Source of the DNA: Rhabditoides inermis
Lineage: Eukaryota > Nematoda > Chromadorea > Rhabditida > Rhabditidae
Assembly (NCBI GenBank): GCA_963966185.1
Contig: CAWZYM010000275.1
Span: 377,001-441,000, forward strand
Length of the DNA stretch: 64,000 nucleotides
Reading direction: 5' to 3'
In this document: one piece after another, positions 48,223 through 59,416 of the stretch
How the letters are laid out: every line of letters begins with the position of its first letter
Position numbering within the stretch: position 1 is the first letter of the stretch
Notes under the pieces: generated by a model
What the model was told of the DNA's origin: nothing
The model's input: only the letters and a program-made list of their open reading frames with translations
The model's database searches: none
Made by a program: the position numbers and the translations under genes

Positions 48223-49353
48223 AGCGTGTGCGTGGGAGGGGTGATCGTCGTCACGCTCACATTCGTGATGGAGCTGCTCCTGCCGCAGCAGAGAGTGTTC
48301 ATCCGCGCCTTTTTCAACTGGGTCAGCTGTGTACTGCTCAGTTATCCTGTCTGGTAGTAACAGGCTGACTCGTTTGTAGTGAGAGGCTGACTCGTTCCCT
48401 TGAATAGAGTCAACAGTTCGGTCAGAAACCACTTGCATTTATTACAGCAAAACTGTTCGTGAAAAACATGTAGGTGGAAATTCGACTCATCAAAAAGTGG
48501 TCGAACAAGTATAGCCAAAAAAGTTTCTTATGTCTGACTTGCGGCCACATATGTATAACATCGAAAAAAAAATGCAAACGTGTAACAAACTACTCAGTCG
48601 GCCAGACCACACTTATTTCTTTTAGTGCGAGAATTTCCACCTAGAAACCGAGTTGTTTCCTTCTTATTTGAAAATTGATCTTTTCACGGATAGTACTGAA
48701 AATATTTTACTCATGAACTCATTCTATGTACTACAGTTTGTACAAAGGCATGATTTCGGATTTCAGGGTGGGGCGCGAGTGATGCTCACTGTGGTGTGCT
48801 ACCTCTTCAATGATTGGAGAGCTGCAGCTTTCGTATGCGCCGCGACCGCTTCACCTGCGTTGTTCATCGTCATATTCGTCTTCCCAGAGAACCCGACGTG
48901 GCTGCACAGCAAAGTGATTTCTTCGAATGAATGCGTTTTTGCTCTACAAGACAAACATTTAGTGAAGAATGGTGGGAGTGCACTTCAATACTGGCTTGTC
49001 TGTTGAGGGTCGCTGGGAGGAGTCGCGCGCAGCCGAGCTGCACATCGCAAACTTCGCGGGGTCGTCTATCGGCCAGTAGAACATCACATGGGTCACAGAT
49101 CAAAGGTTGTACCATATACCATCACATGGTAAAACTCGCTTCACTCTTATCAGAATCTCTGTGAGCTGTTCGGCGGCGGCCAACTGAAAAAGCTATCCGT
49201 GTTATGCTCGATGTGGTGCGTTTATCGTGCACTGAATGAGAGAAGTCAGGACAAAGTTGTAAACGATCTGTTCCGACATTTCGACTTCATGAATGGCAGC
49301 ACGAAAACATGTGATGCGTCAGACAAAAAAGCGGTAAAACGTAAACGTAAATG
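48223..49353 (+). pseudogene. SLC22-like MFS transporter fragment
   Basis: Four stretches resemble consecutive exons of an organic-cation-transporter protein: 48223-48321 (CVGGVIVVTLTFVMELLLPQ), 48767-48913 (GARVMLTVVCYLFNDWRAAA, FPENPTWLHSK, which is the family PESPRWL block), 49008-49075 (GRWEESRAAELHIANFAG) and about 49156-49353 (NLCELFGGGQLKKLSVLCSM). Only transmembrane segments ~5-7 of 12 are represented. The first piece lacks a good acceptor and lies 48 bp from a transposon end; the third and fourth disagree in phase; the last runs into a lysine-rich tail and stop. No 5' or 3' half was found. Most likely a decayed gene cut by the element; a short functional product cannot be ruled out. 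Confidence 0.65.
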
Positions 49354-49683
49354 AAACCGACGGGAAGGAGCGAACTCCGAAGTGGACGCCGTATGATTTC
49401 TCGCCGCACACAAGACAGTGAAAAGCATTCGCGTCCAATGAGATCATCATGATAAAGTCGTCTCCAATCGGCCAGGAATGGGCGGAGTGTAAGAGGTGCA
49501 CTAATGTAAGAGGTGCATCAAAGAAATGACATCGTAAATTAGAATGTGCTGTCTAGCCTTGATCTGGCGGGTGATTGCGGCGGTAGCATACTCTTTTTAT
49601 CAGTATATAACGGATTTCGTCTTTTTCCTGGTCTCATACAAAACAAGTCATAATGATTTGTTTGTTCATATCAGGCGTTCCTG

Positions 49684-52600
49684 TTATTCTTGTTTGTTCT
49701 TCTGTTGCTCTCTCTTACGGCGACACACGCAGCATAGGATAGCAGTGACAAGGCGACAGAAGAGATACATGACCTGAAAAAAAACAATGTTCGAGATGAT
49801 GATTGAGAATGTGTAGCTGTTGGTACCGTTGCGAGTGAGAGTGAGATGAACGCTATGACATCAATACAGTGATACTGCACCACTCCCATGCTCGCACCAG
49901 CCGGAATCAGATTGTCGAGCGTCTAAAAAGCGCAGTTGGGTCAAACGGATAACCAAGAAGACATATTCGGCTACCAGGTGTAAGGATGGTTTCGTCACCT
50001 TGAACTCTGCTAGAAACTCGGTCCATTGCACGAGTCTCTGCTCCGCGGGAATTGGCTGTGCCCGGATCATTTGAGAAAGGCGGACGGCAGCGTTGGTGAA
50101 GGAATGATCAGAGAGCAGGCGAGACAGTGCATCTATCACACTGCGCTTGTCGAGAGATGCGCGCGACAGACGCACCGCGAAGCCCTTCGACTCGGCCAGG
50201 CGAGCGTTCTGGAAGAGAGGAATGCGGAGGAAGTTGGGGTGATGTGATGCACCTTGAATTGATCACCGAATAATGGTATAGAGAGCAGAGGCTTGCCAGC
50301 TGAGAGACACTCCTGCAGGCTGTTGTAGCCTCCATGTGAGATGAGGAGACGGGTGCGCGGGTGTTCTGCAGAACTGTTTATATCAATGAACGCGAGTTCT
50401 CTCACGCACGCATGAGGTCGTTCTGCGGCAGCCACTTGAAGATGTGTACATTGGGTGGCAGCACTAGGTCTGTGCCAGCGTAGCGGAGGACGAACTGTGA
50501 GACAAAGTGAGTGGGAAGAAAGCAGGATGGGATGAACCTGGTAGTCTGCAAACTCCTGGAATGCTGATAGGAAAGCGCTCTTCCATGCCATAGGCATCAT
50601 TTCAGCCGGAACTGCCTGAAAAGATACCAGTAACTAGCTTGTTTGTAGTAACAACGTGAAATCATGCAAACCGATCCGAACGAGAATACGACGACGCCTT
50701 TTTTGGCGTTAGCGACTATGGAAGTAAACTCCTGAAAAGAAGCTGGTAGCATTGGAAATTTGAGCGTCACTCACAGTTGATAGCGGTTTTGCTTTTTCAA
50801 AGTCGAGTCCCAATCCTCCAATGTTGACTATCTAAAAGAAAAATAAGAACTATAAGTACAACGACAACATGAAATGCATCAAGAGCCAAGAGCGAGTGAA
50901 GAAAAGTGGTGGGATTTGACGTGGGTACATACCTTGTGCAGAGTGGGTCGAGTGAACTCGTACAGCTCGTTGCTGTTGACCATGACCAGAGGACACTGTC
51001 GCTGCAGTGCATCCAGGTCCGGAAACGAGTCGCCCAAGTGACGCCGAAAGATGGCTGTTTCCGGCGAGACAAACATTCTGGAACGATATATAGTAGTGCC
51101 ACGCTAAATCTGTGCGGAAACGTTGTGAAGGTGCGTGCCTAACTACTACACACAGGTAGTCTTCGAGCACGCAACGTCTCTCGGACTCGACGCGTCAGCT
51201 AAACGCGACGGAGTTTTCCAGCTACAGTCTCTCGAGCAGCGCCGCCAGATCAACGACATTGTGATGCTCTACAAGATTCTTCATGGCTCCGTGGAGTTGG
51301 ACGCATCTTGTTTCTTTTTCTTTGTGACTAATATAATAGGTTCTTTTTTTTTTTGCTGTATCATAATAGACGTTTTACATCAACGACCCCGTCTGCCGCT
51401 CTCCTAGGGGCGGCTTCCCCTGCGGTTTTCAGACGGTGGTTCCGCAGTTGTCTTGTTGTTTCTTTTTTCACGTGTTGTTATGAAATCATTTAAAGGATTT
51501 ATCCGGACAAAGTATTATTCCCTGATCTTCAGGTTGGGGTCGCGTTTGTTCTCGTAAATGAAACCTTCTTTTGAAATTGTATAAACGTGGAAAAATTGTT
51601 TGTATTTTTACCAATTTTTCTGCGCAAACAGAACTTCAAAACTCGTCTTCATTGAAGAGAACGAAAGCGACCCCAACCTGAAGATCAGGGAAAATACATT
51701 GTCCGGATAAATCCTTTAAGTTACTGTACTTGTGTGAAACTCACTTTGGATACATGATTTTCATGAGCTGATGTCCGACGAAGCTCTTGGTGCGCTCGTA
51801 GAACGACATCGTGTCTGACGAGTCCATCAACATTGCTGAAGCATTCACTTTTCATGTTTCGACTCTCGCTGAACACGGAGGTTTTGTCGGATCGAACACC
51901 TCAATGAGCGGGCTCGGATCTTTCTCCACTGTCAATCGGTAGAAGCGTGATGCGTAATGCGGGAAACTGATTTGCGAGCAAAGTATTTCTTCTACTTTTA
52001 ATGAACGCTCTGGCTGTCTCACGTGATATATAGCTGGGAGGGAGGGGCGCTCCGACCGCGTCAGCCACAAAGTCCATGAGTGCGCCCGAGTTGAGCCACA
52101 CCCAGGCGGGGATGGCGGCTGCGTGGATCAGGCCGATGGGACACGGGTGGTACCTGGGGGTGGAGAGAGAACGTGTAAGAATGAGGAGAAGGAAAACACT
52201 TACATGTGCGCGAAAGCGAGGTCGAACCGCTCGTTCCTCAGCCACGCGATGAGCGATTTGTTGGCGACAAGGTCTGGAAACAGTGTGTTGATTTTAGAGG
52301 CGGCCAAAACAGATTCCCAGATTTGCTATCGCAATTTATTCAGCCCATTCCAATCCTTGTTGATTGTTGAAGGGGGGAAACGGAAATGAAATCGAGAGGA
52401 CAGGTCGGAACTCGTTTTTGCCACACTTCTCGTTGCCGATTGTGGCTCTCACCTTCGCATGCATCCTGCAGCCCTTTTGTGATCAGCGACATTGCCTTGT
52501 GTGGAGTCGAGTCCCATGGCGGGTAGTCCTGAGAGTGTCCGTTTAGATCCCGCCCTTTTCGCTCCGCCCACCTTGAATATGGTGGAGAAGTGTATGCGCT

Positions 52601-52708
52601 CGACCTCCTCTCCGTCACGACCACCGGTAGCGTTAATGAAAACGTCTAGAAACACTTACGTGCGTTTACACTTACCGAAATGTGTCACTCTCGAGTCCCA
52701 TGGCGGGT

Positions 52709-52785
<77 letters not shown>

Positions 52786-53010
52786 CCTTTTTTGTCGCTT
52801 CCTTTCTTTTTCACGTCCGCTGTTCCTCTCCCTTTTTCTCACACATTCACTAAATCTCTCTCTCTCTCTTTCTTTCTTTCTCACTCACTTTTCACTCTCT
52901 TGTCCACAACCACTTCTGGGAAGTGCTTCTCGAACATAGCGATTCGAAGCATCGTCACATCGTGGCCCGCAGACGCCAGCGCCTCCGACACACGCTTGTT
53001 CCAGATGACC

Positions 53011-53069
<59 letters not shown>

Positions 53070-53159
53070 TCTCCTTTTTTGTCGCTTCCTTTCTTTTTCA
53101 CGTCCGCTGTTCCTCTCCCTTTTTCTCACACATTCACTAAATCTCTCTCTCTCTTTCTT

Positions 53160-53214
<55 letters not shown>

Positions 53215-53350
53215 TTCTCTCTTTCTCTCTTTCTCCCTCTCTCCCTCCCTCCATCCCTACCTGACTATTAGCTAACTGCGGCGTGATGACTAATAGCTTG
53301 TATGCAGAAATGGCGCATGTCAGTAGTAGAACGTGTATTTGCAACCGCAT
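49684..53350 (-). CDS. ugt: UDP-glucuronosyltransferase family, catalytic dyad absent
   Basis: Sixteen exons: 53350-53261, 53009-52889, 52645-52572, 52528-52453, 52273-52204, 52153-52023, 51835-51745, 51077-50933, 50831-50775, 50731-50672, 50615-50538, 50494-50410, 50365-50253, 50208-49999, 49922-49827, 49773-49684; phases agree, 528 residues, usual UGT length. Signal peptide MRLQIHVLLLTCAISA; UGT signature HPRTRLLISHGGYNSLQECL through LFGDQ (361-395) after WLPQNDL, which binds the UDP-sugar; C-terminal membrane segment (~482-515) and a basic tail RRKREQQKNKQE on the cytosolic side of the ER. The N-terminal catalytic site is changed: the SH of the family is SQ (Gln30) and the Asp of the dyad is His143 (FDLAFAHMY). 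Introns hold a TTAA MITE, a LINE fragment and duplicated microsatellite segments. The transferase fold is certain, activity doubtful. Confidence 0.92.
51165..51410 (+). mobile_element. LINE reverse transcriptase C-terminal fragment
   Basis: The plus-strand frame contains LQSLEQRRQINDIVMLYKIL and HGSVEL, the typical tail of CR1/Jockey-type reverse transcriptases, followed by T-rich sequence. Severely 5'-truncated. Inserted antisense in a UGT intron. Confidence 0.7.
51494..51715. mobile_element. TTAA MITE, second family
   Basis: 222 bp with ~65-bp inverted ends AGGATTTATCCGGACAA...TTGTCCGGATAAATCCT, continuing through GATCTTCAGGTTGGGGTCGC. TTAA flanks both ends (51490-51493, 51716-51719). Non-coding. 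In the UGT intron 51078-51744. Confidence 0.85.
52693..53245. repeat. CT microsatellites and duplicated segments around UGT exon 2
   Basis: CT arrays at about 52712-52774, 53013-53061 and 53148-53245. A ~90-bp unit (TTTTTTGTCGCTTCC, CACGTCCGCTGTTCCTCTCC, CACACATTCACTAAATC) occurs at 52774-52865 and again at 53062-53150, flanking exon 2. TCGAGTCCCATGGCGGGTAG at 52691-52710 duplicates the start of exon 4 (52507-52526). Confidence 0.85.
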
Positions 53351-53419
53351 GGTTGAAGAATACAGCTGCGTTTGTGTGCACGTAAGTGTTTGCCCGAGAA
53401 TGTCATCGATTCGATGATT

Positions 53420-53473
<54 letters not shown>

Positions 53474-53560
53474 AGGGAGAGGGAGAGGGAGAGGGAGAGG
53501 GAGAGGGAGAGGGAGAGGGAGAGGGAGAGGGAGAGAGAGAGTGTGTGTGTTTGTGAATGT

Positions 53561-53607
<47 letters not shown>

Positions 53608-53618
53608 AGAGAGAGAGA

Positions 53619-53649
<31 letters not shown>

Positions 53650-53924
53650 TTAGTGAGAAGGCGAATGGTCTTTATTTCTATATTTCTCTCTCACTCCATC
53701 TCTCACTTCGCACCGAAAAGATCAATGTTTCCACTAAATCGGACCTTTCTTTTTTTCAATTTCATGACAACAACTCTCCATGTGTGTGATTTATTCAAGC
53801 ATCGAATCGTTGACGGGTTCACTCTAACAACTATCACTGAACAGCAGTACCGCAACGACGAGAACGGCGGTCTGTGTCATTCGTATACAGGAGTGACTGA
53901 TTGTGAATTATGAACGCCGATCAA
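53351..53924. other. intergenic with long GA/GAGAGG array
   Basis: 53420-53650 is GA and (GGGAGA)n with a short (GT)n. The rest is unique; no gene seen. Confidence 0.6.
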
Positions 53925-54048
53925 TCAGAAACTGAACACATAACACGAGTGGCCGCTGCCAGACCCGTGACAATACTCTCCCTCTGTTGCCGTGTACTGG
54001 AATTCGCCATCTGAAGACGTGCAGATAACCTGAACACGAGTAGTAGAG

Positions 54049-54135
<87 letters not shown>

Positions 54136-54615
54136 CTCACGACAAGATGGGGGTTGTGTTGGGCGGCGGCGGCGTGAATGGCGGCTCTGCTCTCGTCCGC
54201 ACTGTCTGCCATGTGCTCTAGGATGAGTCTCTTCAGCTGGGGACTGTTGCACAGCCTGTCACCACTCGACGCCTCCAACTCGCCCGACCGAGACGCACTG
54301 CATTGTATCATGTAACAGAGGGAGAGAAAGAGAACGCATCATCGTACGAGGTCTGCGCTACTCTGCCACTACTCTACTAATAGACGGAGACGCTGTTCTA
54401 CTCTACTATTCCACTCAGCCTCACCGCTTCTTGCGGTATCCGCCGACGTATCCGGTTGGTGGGGGCGGGGGTGGATAGTATCCTCCTCCTCCGCCGTTGC
54501 ATGGAGGTGGCGGACAGGGGGGACAGCACTGGCCCCCACCACCCCCTCCACCCAGTAGCGAGTTGAGGAAGGCGGAGCAGAGCGGCAGCAGGGAGAGGAG
54601 GAGCAGTAGCTGCAT
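53925..54615 (-). CDS. grl: ground-like domain secreted protein (Hedgehog-related, nematode-specific)
   Basis: Three exons (54615-54425, 54297-54141, 54029-53925), phases agree, 150 residues. Signal peptide MQLLLLLSLLPLCSA, then low-complexity GGGGGGGQCCPPCPPPPC and GGGGGYYPPPPPP, then the ground-like domain (~residues 75-150): LCNSPQLKRLILEHM, AAIHAA, VICTSSDGEFQYTA, YCHG and a terminal SCYVFSF with the conserved cysteines. Groundhog/ground-like proteins descend from the Hedgehog-related set in nematodes and are secreted by epidermis or glia, many into cuticle or aECM; no autoprocessing Hint domain is present. Read without splicing, exon 1 would stop at CGGTGA, but AAGCG|GTGAGG is a donor and the downstream exons complete the domain. 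A TATATATA box (about 54656-54663) lies 43 bp upstream, and TTCTCAG precedes the leader. Confidence 0.92.
54048..54134. repeat. (GA)n microsatellite
   Basis: GA array filling the second grl intron, CT on the coding strand, ending at the donor of exon 2. Confidence 0.9.
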
Positions 54616-55788
54616 GGTTGGTCTTTACTGAGAACGAACAGTCGGCAAAAGTTGTGTATATATAGTTATGCTGATAGGTTGTTGTGGCGCATGGAGACCG
54701 GTTCGTGTCGCCTGAGTCATTTGTCGGACAATTGTAACAGCTTCTATTCCACCCCGAGTCGAGAATGATCATTTGGCGAATGGGTTGAATGGAATAGAAT
54801 GTCGATGGGCCCTACCATCTGTGAACTACTACTACTACTATGGGTCGTTTCCTTTGTTAATTTACGACAGTTCCCTATGGCTATGTCACAGACGCCTATC
54901 GGTGGAGTTAGTGTTGTGTATTCTACCACTGAACTATTATATTTCTTATCCGCACGCATCGCGATGAAGTAGTTTTTTTACCAGTACCCTTGAGCCAGGC
55001 GCGGAGTCGGGCGCGAGCTAGAGAAATGGCTCGAGAAATGGATCAACTCCATATCGGTGCGCAGAACTGTTGATCATTCGGCCTCGGTTCTGACGCTCGC
55101 CTCACTGTTCTGGAAGAACTCAAGACCAACCTCCTGAACTGAAAACAATACTAACTGGATGATCCTATTCTTGCGGCGATAGAGAAGGAAACAAGAAAAA
55201 AGATAATGACATTACACGTATAAGAGACCATTCTACGTCGCGCAAAAACATGAATAAATCCAGAACTGCACAGTGAACGCCGCATGAATCCGTAGCAATA
55301 ATAGAATCGATAGAATGAGTGGATAACGTCATTATTGAGTACACAAACACAAATCTCCTAATGTAACTGGCTCACTTCTGAACAGCCTCGAATTTCCTAA
55401 ATCTATAAGGTATATTCCATATTCGCGGTACGCATTTTTTTTTGAGTCATTAGCTCCAGAAGATGCTCCGATCTGCTACATTTGCAAATGACCCCCGTTC
55501 CCTAAAATCAGTGCGCCAAGCGCACGAGTCAATGATTCCGCGCTGACCGATAGCGCCACCAATTGCGATGAAATGCTGTCTAGAAAAAATGCGGCGAGTG
55601 AACAAGCGTACCGGGAACGGGGGGATTTCCCCTATAGTGGTAATGAAACTGAATTACGTGTTACGATGTGTGTTTTGATTTCGGTTTCATGAAAATACCT
55701 TTTCACTTACCGCTCATCCCGTATATTGCGTTCTTCCAGAATCGAAATACTTTTTGGAACACTTTATGAGCAAAAAAAACACAATTAA
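54616..55788. other. intergenic
   Basis: grl promoter region at the left; otherwise no gene. 55456-55640 is a minus-strand copy of the TATAGG family (GCTCCAGAAGATGCTCCGAT, CCAAGCGCACGAG, ATTTCCCCTATAG at its end). Confidence 0.5.
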
Positions 55789-56135
55789 AGGAACAGTGGC
55801 GACTTATTTTTGACTCGGAGTATTATTAAAATTTTTATTAACCTAACACATTTGCAATTTTCGCGAAGGAACGACGATTCTGCGTTACTTTCGAATCTGC
55901 CACTGCCACGGATGCAGACGAAAATTTGAATTACCCGCCAACGCTTCAATATTGCACGTTCGGGTCGGAGACATAAGCGCAAATGAACGACGCCCTCTCA
56001 CTTGGTGTACATATGTGCGCTGCGTTGTGCCTCCCGAGCTTCGCGGGTTTGATTCCGGCTACTGCCAAATGTTTTGCTCGTGTGAAAATGAGGAGCTGTG
56101 GCAGGTTGTGGCAGAAATAAGTCGCCACTGTTCCT
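55789..56135. mobile_element. MITE with TTAA target sites and tRNA-like promoter (copy B)
   Basis: 347 bp, same family as 6616-6968. Near-perfect ends AGGAACAGTGGCGACTTATT and AATAAGTCGCCACTGTTCCT flanked by TTAA (55785-55788, 56136-56139). The internal B box is GGTTTGATTCC here and the A box is degraded. Confidence 0.88.
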
Positions 56136-56229
56136 TTAAATACAATTACACAAGTACAATTACAAGTGCGATGACTATGAGCGCCCTCTGACCCGTCCGC
56201 GCCCTCTGACCCGTCCTGGGTGGTGTTTT

Positions 56230-58205
56230 TTTCTCTATTTTCTCGCGCGCCTCTCTCCTTTCACCCTTTGTGCCTTATCTCCCCCTGTTGTCGTACCCCA
56301 CCCTCCGCCAAAGCGGGCCCTCACGTCTCCCGATGTGGAGGACCGAACTGAGGTGGAGGATCTCCCCTGTTCCATTAATTCTATAATCGACAAGGACGAT
56401 ATCCCCCTGTACGCTCGTCGTGTTCTGCAGACTTGCTCTGGTGTTCTCTCCCGCCTCGCGGCCCCCGGAATCGATTGTGATACCGCGCGGGCGATCGCGA
56501 AAGAGGAGGTCAACGAGAACAACCGCTCTCACTGTGCTGTGATTCTCGGGTTGCACGAGTCTAAGTTCCAGCAGCCGCAGGACCGAGTGAACGATGACCA
56601 CCACAGGGTGACGACCATCGCCAACATTCTCGGAGTGGAGTACAGGGTGCTCGACGTCTACCGCATGGGCTCCGGCCAAACCCGCACGACCAAGGTGGTT
56701 TTCAGCAGCTCGCGCGGGGCGTCCGCGTTCGTTGCGGCGTACCAGAAAAACCGTGACAGTCTTCATCCAGGAGTCTCTTCCGGAAGAGCAGCTGAAGCGA
56801 GACCGGGAGCTGCGCAAAAAGTGCGAGGAGACGAGGGAGAGGACCAAGCAGGACTATGTCGTGTACGCGAGTCGGGTTGTTCTCCGGAACGACAAAAACT
56901 CTCCCTCCGCGCCCCGGTCAGTCTGGCACTGCTCACCCCCCTCTCACTCCCCGCCCCTTTGTCGCCGCCTCCCGTCGTTCTCTTCTGCCCATGTGTCTGC
57001 CTTCCCTTCACTGTCTGCCGTGCACACTGCCTCTTCCCAGTCGGCCTACACTGCCCCCCCCCGTCCGCGCGTGCCAAAATGGCTATGACTCGCGCCCGCT
57101 TGCTTGCTCGTACTGTGACATCAAACAACCGCGTAGTTCTTATGAATCTGTTTAAGAGCTATGTACGACCTGTGCTGGACTTTGCCAGCACTGTTTGGAA
57201 CCCATATTTGTTGAAAGAGGAAAGACATACGAGAGCTAGAGCGCGTTCAGAGGTATTGGACAAGAATAGTGTTTTATAGAGTGTATCCTGATAGTGGTTA
57301 CCCGCAGTCGATGCCACCATATGCGTTTCGGTTACGTATTCTCGGTTTGCGTACACTGTGCGAACGCTGCGCCGCCATTGATCTCACGCTCGCTTTCAAA
57401 ATGCGACGCAACGAAACAGCCACGCGATTCTCACAGTACTTCAAGTTAAAACCTACACGTGGCAGGAATGGTTCATTTGCTCTGAGAATACATTCGACTC
57501 GCAATACAGTTAGGCATAACTACTTCACTCTGTGATGTGCCAAGAACATTTGCACTCTGACTAAAGCGTATCCTCGTCTTTTCACTGCGCGAAATTCCAA
57601 CATATTCCGAAATTCGCTCGATAAAATCGATCTCACTACACTAGAGTGCTCAGTCTGGCAAACTGACTCTCACCCTTTCGATCTTTTTCTCGTATGTTTC
57701 TTTGATTCACGGATGAGTTGTTCTGGTAAGGCATGTTGCTGTGTTCACCGTCGGCTGTTACACGCTTCTCTTCGCCCGCGCGGGCTCGAGTCCATCCTCA
57801 TCGAGGGCACACGATCCATCCATCCTTGGCGCACACAACTCTACACATTCTCAACAACAAGAACCACCAACGACAACTTCATACACGTCTTTGCTCCATC
57901 TCGAGCACCCTACCATATACACTAGCACACACGATCACACCCATTACCTTATGATTACATTTATAATCAGATGCTAGTTTCCCCCTCCCCTTGATTCTAG
58001 AGTGTTGCTATCGAGACGTTACCGTACTCACTCGGGTTCCTCCGCCCGCTCTCACACGCCACCTCCAGACAGGGGTGGGTTGGAACTGCTGGTCTTACAG
58101 ATTGATACGCATATATTTGTTGCATTGATTTTTTTTCATCATATGTTTGTGTGTGGCACAGTGTGAACTGTAATAAATTATTATTATTATTTTTTTATTA
58201 TTATA
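56230..58205 (+). mobile_element. internally deleted LINE (ORF1 plus reverse transcriptase tail)
   Basis: 56335-56760 encodes an ORF1-like protein (SINSIIDKDDIPLYARRVLQ, VTTIANILGVEYRVLDVYR), shifting frame near 56745 into TVTVFIQESLPEEQLKRDRE, a typical ORF1 C-terminal stretch. At about 57090 it jumps to the end of a reverse transcriptase: LFKSYVRPVLDFASTVWNPY, a frameshift near 57230, ELERVQRYWTRIVFYRVYP, AFRLRILGLRTLCERC, stop at 57533-57535. Endonuclease and most of the polymerase are missing. The 3' tail is TTATTATTATT-rich (58168-58204), reaching the 3' end of SKP1. Inactive. Confidence 0.75.
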
Positions 58206-58263
58206 GTCGTTTGACAGGCGCAGTCCAACATTACATCAGAAATACAATACGCGGTTAGTAGTG

Positions 58264-59007
58264 TCAGTCCTCGCACCACGCGTTCTCCTTCCTGATCTGT
58301 TCCTCCTCCTCAGGCGTGAAGTCGTTCTTGATGTTGAAAGTGCGACGGATCTCCTCCGGCGACTTGCCCTTGATCATATTCGCCACCGTCTTGCATGCGT
58401 TATCCAGCAGACACTGAAACGATGCGGTCAGGACACGGTAGCTACAGTATAGGTCTTGAGGATGCTCATTAAGGATGCGGTACAGTCTAGCCAATAGCCA
58501 CCTTGATGTCGAGGTAGTTGGCGGCTAGGATGAGTTCGAAGAGAGTGGCCTGGTCGACGTTGAGGAACTCCGCGTCCCACGCCGGGATGTCGTCGGTCCG
58601 CTTCTCCCTGTTCTCAGCCTCCTCCGAAGCCGGCGCGTCGTCTTTGTGATGCTCACAGTACGACATCACCTCAACATGAGCATTTTTAGAATCGATAATG
58701 ATTGAGATTGAGACGGATTGAAATTCTTATCTTAGTAATAGGACTCTCAGGAATCAAGAGACCTACCTTCTTGAGGATCGTACCAGTGACATTCTGGAGG
58801 GGAATCGCGTCCATCTTGGCAACTTCTTCCTCGTCATCCAGACCGAGATCCTAGAAAAAACGAGGTTATGAGTAAAATATTACTACCGTATGAAAACCGT
58901 ACCTGGAGGAGAGTGTTGATAGTGACTGACTGCTTGATGACGTCACGGGACACCTCGATGATGACGTCATCGGAAGAGGAAAGCTTCACCATCTTCACGT
59001 CAGACAT
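58264..59007 (-). CDS. skp1: SKP1, SCF ubiquitin ligase adaptor
   Basis: Four phase-0 exons (59007-58903, 58850-58767, 58669-58502, 58413-58264), 168 residues (human 163). BTB/POZ-like N-terminus ([16 protein letters not shown]), an acidic linker ([15 protein letters not shown]), then the near-invariant [46 protein letters not shown] and [18 protein letters not shown], ending WCED; the last two helices bind F-box proteins. SKP1 bridges cullin 1 and F-box proteins in SCF E3 ligases. Nematodes usually have many skr paralogues; this one looks like the conserved core member. Exon 3 uses a GTTGAG acceptor. It lies 409 bp downstream of NUP210 on the same strand; its 3' end abuts a LINE tail. Confidence 0.97.
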
Positions 59008-59416
59008 GATGATACGAGTTGAAGAGTAGTGGTAAAAGAGTGATCGACTGATGACTCCCACCCTCGCCAACGCGTTCTATTTACGATCGCTCCGCCCACT
59101 ATTGGTTCCCGCCAAATCGAGGCGCGCAGACTGCGCCATTGCCGCACCAAGAATACCCAGAGGTGATACCTCCAGTCCTACTCCAATTAGTGCCGACTGC
59201 GCTTAATCACAAAACCATTACAAACCGCACGTTTATTAACAACATAATACAACGAACAAACAACGTGAACACATGAGAACAACACCTCGCAGACAAGACC
59301 GGGGGTACACTATCGAGATGCAAGTGAGCAGAAACAACAACTCGGATATTCAAAACTACAACTGACGTAACGCAAAACAGCAAAGAAAGGGAATCATGAT
59401 TATGTGTAATAGATGC
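59008..59416. other. spacer between NUP210 and SKP1
   Basis: 3' region of NUP210 and 5' region of SKP1. A minus-strand AATAAA (TTTATT on +, 59232-59237) is a likely NUP210 polyadenylation signal. ACTCATCAG upstream of the SKP1 ATG may be a trans-splice acceptor. Confidence 0.5.

Noticed and set aside
54421..54615. Stand-alone 64-aa Gly/Pro-rich secreted peptide
   Set aside because: The apparent stop overlaps a GTGAGG donor and two downstream exons in phase complete a ground-like domain.
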